Source: Actinomycetota bacterium (GTDB taxonomy: Bacteria > Actinomycetota > Actinomycetes > Actinomycetales > Microbacteriaceae). From it: 11,618 nucleotides of DNA. Below, in pieces: positions 1 to 5,238 of the stretch; the stretch's first letter is position 1, and every line of letters starts with the position of its first letter. The notes under the pieces were generated by a model. It was given only the letters and a program-made list of their open reading frames with translations, was not told the origin of the DNA and searched no databases. The stretch spans positions 1 through 11,618 of the forward strand of contig WLIC01000007.1 of NCBI GenBank assembly GCA_009702405.1. The letters are read 5' to 3'. The translations under genes were made by a program, and so were the position numbers.

Positions 1-522
1 ACCTTTAGCAACATATGGTTCAACAATTGCTTTGCCGTTGATTGTGATTCGGTTATCAGCATCACAACAAACAATGTGATCGCCGCCGATTCCAATTACA
101 CGTTTCACCAAATGCTGATCATTATCAGGAGCTGCCAAACCGGTTACTGAAAGTAACCATTCACCAACGACAGCTAGAGGGTTGGTCGGCTTATCTTCAG
201 GCATTGTTCCTAGCCAGCCACCAGGGTCTTTGAACACCACAACATCGCCACGGTTAAGAGGGATTGTGTTAGGTACTAACTCGTTGACAATGATTCGATC
301 ATTAATCTGCAATGTTTCAAACATTGAGCCAGAAGGAATATAGAAAGAGCGCAGGAAGAAAGTCTTGATGACAAAAGAAATGACTAGAGCTGAAACCAGA
401 ATTACTGCAGTGTCGATAAAGAATGCAAGTATGGCGTTTTTCTTTTTGATTTCGTTGAGTTTACGACGAACGTTTTTAAACGGTCCCCGAATACGGCGCT
501 CTTTGTCTTTTTTCTTAGCCAT
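1..522 (-). CDS. lepB: Signal peptidase I, 3' end cut off by the window
   Basis: Type I signal peptidase, which removes signal peptides from exported proteins at the outer face of the cytoplasmic membrane. The first 174 residues are visible. A strongly basic cytoplasmic N-terminus (residues 1-28, many Lys and Arg) leads into one membrane segment at about 30-52. The catalytic box follows as IPSGSMFETL, with Ser66 as nucleophile. Box D is KRVIGIGGD, with Lys140 as the general base. The Ser/Lys pair and spacing are those of the S26 family. The start ATG at 522 is fixed by an in-frame TAA just upstream at 534-532. There is no Shine-Dalgarno at normal distance; GAGGG lies 14 bases upstream and can pair with CCTC next to the start. 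It is the last gene seen in the rpsP-to-lepB run, 43 bases after rplS. The C-terminal part lies outside the window. Confidence 0.95.
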   Translation of the reverse strand, partial: MAKKKDKERRIRGPFKNVRRKLNEIKKKNAILAFFIDTAVILVSALVISFVIKTFFLRSFYIPSGSMFETLQINDRIIVNELVPNTIPLNRGDVVVFKDPGGWLGTMPEDKPTNPLAVVGEWLLSVTGLAAPDNDQHLVKRVIGIGGDHIVCCDADNRITINGKAIVEPYVAKG

Positions 523-527
523 TGTTG

Positions 528-541
528 GAGGTTAAACCCTC
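528..541 (-). promoter_or_regulatory. Small hairpin over the lepB ribosome-binding region
   Basis: The bases GAGG and CCTC (minus strand) flank a six-base loop just before the lepB ATG. The 5' arm contains the only purine-rich Shine-Dalgarno-like stretch, so the hairpin could mask it. With four base pairs it is weak, and the regulatory role is inference. Confidence 0.25.
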
Positions 542-565
542 TGCCTGATAACCGGCTGAGAGAAA

Positions 566-925
566 CTATCCCTGAGCCTGGTTGTCGCGCTTTTCGCGAA
601 TCTTCGCCTTCTTACCGCGTAGGTCACGCAAGTAGTAAAGCTTCGCACGGCGAACTGCACCACGAGAGACTAGCTCAATCTTTTCGATAACTGGTGAGTG
701 AACTGGGAAAGTTCTTTCAACACCAACCTGGAAAGAAACCTTACGCACGGTGAAGCTCTCGCGAACACCTGCACCTGAACGACGGATAACTACGCCCTGG
801 AAAATCTGAACACGGCTGCGGTTACCTTCAATAATGTTTACGTGAACCTTCACGTTGTCACCTACGCGGAATGCTGGGATGTCCGTCTTTAGGTTTGCCT
901 TGTCGACTGAGTCGAGAATTTGCAT
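566..925 (-). CDS. rplS: 50S ribosomal protein bL19
   Basis: Large-subunit ribosomal protein bL19, which lies at the 30S-50S interface. The 119 residues match the usual length (about 115). Family hallmarks are visible: the N-terminal stretch [15 protein letters not shown] (residues 15-29), the central [23 protein letters not shown] (41-63), and the basic end with [19 protein letters not shown]. The ATG at 925 has a good AGAAGG Shine-Dalgarno nine bases upstream. It lies between trmD and lepB, but 138 bases separate it from trmD. That gap holds its own promoter and an untranslated leader of about 100 bases, so rplS can be transcribed apart from the upstream genes. Confidence 0.98.
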   Translation of the reverse strand: MQILDSVDKANLKTDIPAFRVGDNVKVHVNIIEGNRSRVQIFQGVVIRRSGAGVRESFTVRKVSFQVGVERTFPVHSPVIEKIELVSRGAVRRAKLYYLRDLRGKKAKIREKRDNQAQG

Positions 926-1025
926 TTTATTCTGCCTTCTGTTCTTGCACGCAGGTCAATAACGGGTATCTTGTTTAGAGTTTTTGTTGTCTGTGCTCCC
1001 CTGCGGCAGAGCTTGAATTAGGCAA

Positions 1026-1061
1026 CTTGTCTATCTTGCCATAGATACTGGCCTAGGGCAA
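1026..1061 (-). promoter_or_regulatory. Promoter for rplS-lepB inside the operon
   Basis: On the minus strand a -35 TTGCCC (1061-1056) is followed, after exactly 17 bases, by a -10 CAAGAT (1038-1033); the bases TGG stand directly before the -10. The expected start is near G1026. The arrangement is nearly the same as at rpsP (-35 at 3264-3259, -10 at 3241-3236), including the first transcribed bases GTTGCCT. The -35 starts two bases after the trmD stop codon. Primary sigma-factor use is inference from the hexamers. Confidence 0.65.
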
Positions 1062-1063
1062 TC

Positions 1064-1747
1064 TCAGGGCAGAAGATCAGGCCTAATCGCCTTGGTTCTA
1101 GCCACAGCTTGTTCATGTCGCCACTTTGCTATCTCAGCGTGATTGCCACCTCTGAGAACCTCTGGAACCTCTAAATCACGCCAAACGGCAGGCTTGGTAT
1201 AACTCGGATACTCCAAAAGTCCATCAGAATGAGACTCCTCGATAAGACTCTCAGAGTTACCAATAACACCTGGAATCAGTCTGGCAATAGCCTCAATCAT
1301 GGCTAGTGCTGCTACTTCCCCACCATTTAGGACATAGTCCCCAAGGCTTACAAGTCTTACCTCTGCTTTAGTTTGAGCCCAGTCAAAAACTCTCTGATCT
1401 ATTCCCTCATACCTGCCACAGGCAAAAACAACGTGTTCCTTGTTCGCTAGCTCTTGAGCAGTTGCCTGCTTGAAAAGCTCTCCGGCAGGAGAAGGAACAA
1501 TCAACACTGTTGAACCATCAGGCTTTAGTAGTTGATCTAGGGCTTCACCCCAAGGTTCAGGCTTCATAAGCATGCCAGCACCACCACCGTACGGTGAGTC
1601 ATCAACGGTCTTGTGTTTGTCGTGAGTGAAATCACGAAGGTCAATGGCATTGAATTCAATGACTTTGTTTTCTTGAGCTTTACCAAGAAGTGAGATGTCT
1701 AAAGCATCAAAGTATTGAGGAAAAATCGTAACGGCATCAATGCGCAT
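1064..1747 (-). CDS. trmD: tRNA (guanine-N1)-methyltransferase TrmD
   Basis: Methylates G37 (N1) next to the anticodon of tRNAs using S-adenosylmethionine, which prevents +1 frameshifting. The 227 residues carry the SPOUT-fold family motifs in order: [16 protein letters not shown] (50-65), SPAGELF (86-92), [11 protein letters not shown] (110-120), and the trefoil-knot segment [11 protein letters not shown] (134-144). After these come Arg156 (equivalent to E. coli Arg154) and [11 protein letters not shown] (176-186), with [10 protein letters not shown] near the end. The residue matching the catalytic Asp169 of E. coli appears to be Glu171. The ATG at 1747 is two bases after the rimM TAA, and GAGGAG five bases upstream serves as ribosome-binding site, so it is probably translated from the rpsP-khpA-rimM message. 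The C-terminus ends at LLP, shorter than E. coli (255 residues). Confidence 0.97.
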   Translation of the reverse strand: MRIDAVTIFPQYFDALDISLLGKAQENKVIEFNAIDLRDFTHDKHKTVDDSPYGGGAGMLMKPEPWGEALDQLLKPDGSTVLIVPSPAGELFKQATAQELANKEHVVFACGRYEGIDQRVFDWAQTKAEVRLVSLGDYVLNGGEVAALAMIEAIARLIPGVIGNSESLIEESHSDGLLEYPSYTKPAVWRDLEVPEVLRGGNHAEIAKWRHEQAVARTKAIRPDLLP

Positions 1748-1749
1748 TA

Positions 1750-2292
1750 TTACTCCTCGATTTCCTCGAACAAACCAGCCGGTGGGGTAACAGTTATGGT
1801 CTTAGCTTCAATATCAACTGTTGAAACAAAAGCCTTAACAAAAGGAACCATGACTTCTTTTTCATCTTTCGTGCCAACGATAAGCATGTCTTGGGCTGGG
1901 TAATGCTCAACACGAATTATTGAACCAACTTCAACGCCATCTCTAAGCACTGCTAATCCAACAAGTTGCTGGTCATACCAAGCATCAGGTTCGGTTGGGA
2001 GTTCATCAAGATCTTGGTTTACCAGCATGATGGCTTTGATTAGAGTCTCTGCTTGGTTTCTATCTTCAATGCCTTCAAGGAAAAGAACTGGTTGTGCGTT
2101 ATACCAACGGAGTTCTTTGACTGTTACGGTTTTACCGAACCAAGGAGAAGTTTCAGGAACCTGAAGATTGAATGTTGCTCCAGGAACGAAACGTTCATTG
2201 GGAGCATCTGTGTATAGCTCTAGTTTGATAGCACCTTTAAGGCCGTGGGCCTTGAGTAACCGACCGACCCTAAGGCTGGTCTTACTAGAAAT
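1750..2292 (-). CDS. rimM: 16S rRNA maturation factor RimM, probable AUU start
   Basis: RimM assists late assembly of the 30S head and contacts uS19. The frame reads [23 protein letters not shown] at residues 7-29, the typical RimM N-terminal barrel. Further on come the [12 protein letters not shown] segment and a PRC-barrel domain (about 103-178) with [25 protein letters not shown] and TPPAGLFEE. The open frame reaches a TAG at 2301-2299, and there is no ATG, GTG or TTG between it and the ATG at 2028 (residue 89), which would remove half the protein. The best-placed start is ATT at 2292, giving 180 residues, a normal RimM length. This start overlaps the khpA stop by 8 bases, so translation may be coupled. 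No clear Shine-Dalgarno is visible. Product identity is firm; the exact start is not. Confidence 0.9.
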   Translation of the reverse strand: MSSKTSLRVGRLLKAHGLKGAIKLELYTDAPNERFVPGATFNLQVPETSPWFGKTVTVKELRWYNAQPVLFLEGIEDRNQAETLIKAIMLVNQDLDELPTEPDAWYDQQLVGLAVLRDGVEVGSIIRVEHYPAQDMLIVGTKDEKEVMVPFVKAFVSTVDIEAKTITVTPPAGLFEEIEE

Positions 2293-2521
2293 CGTTATCT
2301 ACTACGTCTACGCGCACCTTCTTGCCATCGGCAAGAGCGTTAATGATGGTGCGCAAAGCTTTAGCGGTGCGTCCGTTGCGCCCGATTACTCGGCCAAGGT
2401 CGTCAGGGTGAACGTGAATCTCTAGGAGATCTCCACGGTTAGTGGAGCGTTCAGTGACAGTGGCATCCTCAGGATGATCCACAATACCTTTGACTAAATG
2501 TTCGAGCGCAGCGGCAAGCAC
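2285..2521 (-). CDS. khpA: KH-domain RNA-binding protein KhpA
   Basis: Small single-KH-domain RNA-binding protein (YlqC/KhpA family). In other Gram-positive bacteria it pairs with KhpB/Jag and influences cell division and RNA fate. The 78 residues hold IHVHPDDLGRVIGRNGRTAKALRTII, with the RNA-gripping GxxG loop as GRNG at 47-50. The start is GTG at 2521, two bases beyond the rpsP TAG, with GAGG seven bases upstream inside the rpsP end. The position between rpsP and rimM is conserved in Actinobacteria and Firmicutes. Its stop overlaps the proposed rimM start by 8 bases. Confidence 0.95.
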   Translation of the reverse strand: MLAAALEHLVKGIVDHPEDATVTERSTNRGDLLEIHVHPDDLGRVIGRNGRTAKALRTIINALADGKKVRVDVVDNDF

Positions 2522-2523
2522 GA

Positions 2524-3108
2524 CTAAGCCTCTTCGGTCTTTTCAGCTTCAGCGGCAGGTGCCTCTTCAGCTGGTGCAGCTTCTTCAGCTACTGCTTCAG
2601 CGGCTGCTTCTTCAACAACTTCAGCTACAGCTTCTTCAGCTACAACTTCTGCTGCTGCTTCAACAACATCTTCCAAGTTACCTTCAGCAACAGCTGCTTC
2701 AACAACTGCTTCAACTACGTCTTCTGCAACCTTGTCAGCCTGCTTCTTAACAACGATCTCTTCACGAGGCTTAAGAACTGGCTTCTTCTTGGTGTCTGCT
2801 ACGAAAACTTCCTTAGCAACCTGAGGCTTCACTGTGTTCTTTGCAGTTGCGTCACCCTTTGACTTCTGGAAGTCACCGGTTAGCTTCAACAAAGCAGCTA
2901 CCTGCTCGGTTGGCTGAGCACCAACACCTAGCCAGTAAAGAGCGCGCTCTGAATTGACTTCGATGATTGATGGGTCATTGGTTGGTACGTAACGACCGAT
3001 CTCTTCGATTACGCGTCCATCACGCTTGGTGCGTGAATCTGCTACGACGATACGGTAGTGAGGCGTCTTCAGTTTTCCGAGACGCTTAAGGCGGATTTTT
3101 ACAGCCAC
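2524..3108 (-). CDS. rpsP: 30S ribosomal protein bS16 with long acidic tail
   Basis: Small-subunit protein bS16, an early-binding assembly protein. The core is residues 1-85 and begins [25 protein letters not shown], followed by [14 protein letters not shown] and the [17 protein letters not shown] segment. After the core comes a basic linker (about 90-125, with KKKP, KPR and KK). Last is a 67-residue tail (128-194) made almost only of Ala, Glu and Val. The total is 194 residues against 80-90 in E. coli; tails are common in Actinobacteria. The chosen start is GTG at 3108 because the family begins (M)AVKIRL and AGGAG lies four bases upstream; an upstream ATG at 3177 would fall inside the leader. 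It is first gene of the rpsP-khpA-rimM-trmD run and has its own promoter at 3229-3264. Confidence 0.97.
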   Translation of the reverse strand: MAVKIRLKRLGKLKTPHYRIVVADSRTKRDGRVIEEIGRYVPTNDPSIIEVNSERALYWLGVGAQPTEQVAALLKLTGDFQKSKGDATAKNTVKPQVAKEVFVADTKKKPVLKPREEIVVKKQADKVAEDVVEAVVEAAVAEGNLEDVVEAAAEVVAEEAVAEVVEEAAAEAVAEEAAPAEEAPAAEAEKTEEA

Positions 3109-3145
3109 AATGCTCCTGTTTGTTATGTATTGAGGCGAACGATCA

Positions 3146-3171
3146 ACCGTGAGCGTGGGGGCACACTCGGT
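3146..3171 (-). other. Imperfect hairpin in the rpsP leader
   Basis: On the minus strand ACCG (3171-3168) pairs with CGGT (3149-3146). After an A-A mismatch further pairs follow (GTGTG-type against GC-rich bases, with a T-T mismatch and a G-U), closing a C-rich loop. It lies about 40 bases before the rpsP start, in the 5' untranslated region. Its role is unknown. Confidence 0.35.
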
Positions 3172-3197
3172 ATTCAAGCTCTATGGGGTTACCTAAT

Positions 3198-3221
3198 CAG
3201 TTTGGTTAGAGGGTCAAACTG
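3198..3221 (-). other. Perfect 7-bp hairpin at the start of the rpsP leader
   Basis: CAGTTTG and CAAACTG form a perfect seven-base-pair stem around a ten-base loop. It starts about eight bases after the predicted rpsP transcription start. No U-run follows, so it does not look like an intrinsic terminator. A role in transcript stability or ribosomal-protein feedback is only inference. Confidence 0.45.
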
Positions 3222-3228
3222 CAGGCAA

Positions 3229-3264
3229 CCTGTCTATTGTGCCAGAAATAAGGGGGCAGGGCAA
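3229..3264 (-). promoter_or_regulatory. Promoter of the rpsP operon
   Basis: On the minus strand -35 TTGCCC (3264-3259) and -10 CACAAT (3241-3236) are separated by exactly 17 bases, with TGG directly before the -10. Transcription would start near G3229, giving a leader of about 120 bases. The block recurs almost unchanged in front of rplS (1026-1061), which supports it being a real promoter. Confidence 0.7.
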
Positions 3265-3346
3265 CTCTCCCCTTGATTTCGCCCAGCCGCATGTCCCCAG
3301 TTATCAGGTCCATATACCCCCAAGCCTTCACCAAATTGCTTGATTT

Positions 3347-3359
3347 TACAATGTACAAT
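3347..3359 (+). promoter_or_regulatory. Possible tandem -10 elements for the secreted-protein gene
   Basis: Two TACAAT hexamers (3347-3352 and 3354-3359) stand about 55-65 bases before the gene at 3413. Neither has a convincing -35 at 16-18 bases. The rest of 3265-3346 shows nothing I can assign. Weak candidate only. Confidence 0.25.
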
Positions 3360-3401
3360 TGAGAGGTCTTTAAGACAGTTTTACTTCTATTTAGTCGATT
3401 C

Positions 3402-3407
3402 AGGTGG
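3402..3407 (+). promoter_or_regulatory. Ribosome-binding site deciding the start at 3413
   Basis: AGGTGG ends five bases before ATG 3413. The two in-frame GTG codons at 3404 and 3407 overlap this site and so are unlikely starts. Confidence 0.6.
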
Positions 3408-3412
3408 TGCAG

Positions 3413-5233
3413 ATGTCTTCCCTAAGGGACCGCTCTAACCGCATTCGACCTAAATCCAGGGGCAGAGTAACTGCCTTCTTCGGAATTCTTTCCTTATTGG
3501 TACTAGCTATAGCTGCACCGCAAGCTAATGCGACTGCCCCTCAAGCCACCGTCGGCATGTATCTAGATCAGCCATTCGTTCAAGGTTCCTATGTTGCAGA
3601 AGACTTCCCGTCGGAGACATCCGTTACAACATTCAATGACCAGAGTTACAACAACCCGTGTTCCTTCAATGGGGCTACCCTTGAACCTCTTTACTCAGCC
3701 TCTGCAGACTGTCGCATTCAGACTCAGATAAATTATGGTGCGGCAGGTTCAACAACCAGCACTCCTAGCCCAGGCTACTTTCCAGAATCTCTCAGTTACG
3801 GACAAGTGGGTTCTGGTGGAGCTTCTATTGCCTTTAGCACTCCTCAAACATATTTTGGAATGTGGTGGTCTGCAGGATCAGTAGGAAATGAAGTCCAAAT
3901 ACTCAACGGTTCAAGCGTGATAGCGAGCACATCGGCAAATGACGTTGCGGGCATTCTGTCCTCATCCACTTCTCTAACCTCTCAAGCCGGAGATACATAC
4001 GCTACGAGATACTACATAGGTAACCCAGTGGACTGGCTTGCAACTGGATCGCCTTACAACTTTGCTGACCAAGACGTCGACAACACTTACCACTATCAGA
4101 GCGTTTACACATCTGCGCAAGAACCATTTGTTTACATTCACTTCATCGCTGAAGATGGAGTAACTTTCGATCGAGTTAATCTAATCGCACCAGGAAATGG
4201 TTTTGAGTTTGATAACTTCACAACTTCAATCGCAACAGGCATCAGAGCTGCTGGTATTCCAAGTCGCTTAGTTCTTCAGAAGCAACTCTATGAAGCAACA
4301 TATGTTGACTTCGATGCCAACGGTGGAACTGGATCATTGCCAAGACAGTATTCGCTCGATAATGCTCAGGCAGATCTTCGGTGGTTTTGTTTGGATCCAT
4401 ACACTGATCCAACACGTTGTATTTCCCCTCCAAACAATTCTTATGGAACTCAAGGTTTAGGTTGGAACACAGCGAGCGATGGTAGTGGCGACGAATATTA
4501 CTTCGAAAACTGGTTGCAATTCCCTTTCACTGAAAGCACAACACTTTATGCCCAATGGCAAACCAATTTTCAATACTCATATTTGACATACTCAGGGACA
4601 AACTTTAGTGAAGATGTAACCGGAGAGACCGTTTGGGGATACGTTGATGAATATTCTTACTCAAACTCTTCGGTTAGGAACTTTGCTGACATTACGCTTC
4701 CATCTCCTCAGAGACCCAACCAATATCTCGAAGGTTGGTACACCTTTGACACCACTAACTACACAATTGTTAGAGCTGGTAGCCCCGGTGACGTGGTTGC
4801 ATCTTCCACCTATACGCTGTGGGACATGAATTTGTTTGGGCATTGGGTAGACAATCCTCTTCCAACTGTTGATGCCGTCGCACCTCAGTTATTGCTTGTC
4901 TATCCAAGAGCATCTTCTGTTGGGTTGCCGAGCATGCCACTTACTGGAGATACCTCTGCGGCTATTTGTATTGTTGAGTCTGATTCATCAGGTAACGAAG
5001 TATCAGGCAATCTTCAGTTCACAGATCTAGGAACTTCAACTAGTGGACACAGCTCTGGCTACACCATCTCAGCTGCAAGTCCTCTTGTTGCCAATGCTTC
5101 TAGGTATGTACGGGTTACGGTTTCTATTAGCTCTGATACCAGCTGCACCAGTGGTTACACACACGTTGTTGAGATAAAGCCACTGGGAGCAAAATTAACT
5201 GCGGTTCTACCGCTGAATTTAACAGCACGCTAA
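3413..5233 (+). CDS. Secreted protein with InlB-type (Listeria-Bacteroides) repeats
   Basis: Predicted exported protein of 606 residues with no precise function that I can name. It has a basic N-terminus (residues 5-18), a hydrophobic stretch at about 21-35 and a likely signal-peptidase cut after Ala40 (ANA/TA). The mature N-terminal part (about 50-285) is rich in Ser, Thr, Tyr and Gly and looks beta-sheet, with WWSAGSVGNEVQILNG; this resembles surface-protein beta-sandwich domains. Residues 297-382 (VDFDANGGTGSLP to TLYAQW) form one InlB B-repeat unit, and 388-478 (EGWYTF to FGHW) form a degenerate second. The tail (about 485-606) resembles an Ig-like domain. Six cysteines (83/100, 326/336, 519/578) fall in three nearby pairs, as for disulfides. 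There is no LPXTG motif or C-terminal membrane anchor, so release or non-covalent binding is likely. ATG 3413 is preferred over GTG 3404/3407 because AGGTGG lies five bases before it. It stands alone on the plus strand between two minus-strand operons. Confidence 0.85.
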   Translation: MSSLRDRSNRIRPKSRGRVTAFFGILSLLVLAIAAPQANATAPQATVGMYLDQPFVQGSYVAEDFPSETSVTTFNDQSYNNPCSFNGATLEPLYSASADCRIQTQINYGAAGSTTSTPSPGYFPESLSYGQVGSGGASIAFSTPQTYFGMWWSAGSVGNEVQILNGSSVIASTSANDVAGILSSSTSLTSQAGDTYATRYYIGNPVDWLATGSPYNFADQDVDNTYHYQSVYTSAQEPFVYIHFIAEDGVTFDRVNLIAPGNGFEFDNFTTSIATGIRAAGIPSRLVLQKQLYEATYVDFDANGGTGSLPRQYSLDNAQADLRWFCLDPYTDPTRCISPPNNSYGTQGLGWNTASDGSGDEYYFENWLQFPFTESTTLYAQWQTNFQYSYLTYSGTNFSEDVTGETVWGYVDEYSYSNSSVRNFADITLPSPQRPNQYLEGWYTFDTTNYTIVRAGSPGDVVASSTYTLWDMNLFGHWVDNPLPTVDAVAPQLLLVYPRASSVGLPSMPLTGDTSAAICIVESDSSGNEVSGNLQFTDLGTSTSGHSSGYTISAASPLVANASRYVRVTVSISSDTSCTSGYTHVVEIKPLGAKLTAVLPLNLTAR

Positions 5234-5238
5234 ATCAA

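Noticed and set aside
926..960. TTGACC near the rplS start as a -35 element
   Set aside because: The only -10-like bases are 20 away and would place the transcript start inside the coding region; the promoter at 1026-1061 fits far better.
2168..2425. Plus-strand open frame across rimM and khpA
   Set aside because: It lies antisense to two recognised conserved genes, with no ribosome-binding site and no family resemblance.
2540..2720. Repetitive GCTTCTTCAGC-like DNA considered as a tandem repeat or CRISPR
   Set aside because: The units are irregular and stay in frame within rpsP; they are explained by low-complexity Ala/Glu codons, not by spaced repeats.
2490..2750. Plus-strand Leu/Gln-rich open frame of 86 codons
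   Set aside because: It is the opposite-strand reading of the repetitive Ala/Glu/Val tail of bS16; its composition follows from that repeat.
3109..3177. N-terminal extension of rpsP to an upstream ATG
   Set aside because: bS16 starts with (M)AVKIRL, and the GTG at 3108 has AGGAG just upstream. The extra 23 residues would come from the structured leader.
3058..3276. Plus-strand 72-codon open frame across the rpsP start
   Set aside because: It overlaps the rpsP N-terminus, leader and promoter, and shows no recognisable protein features.
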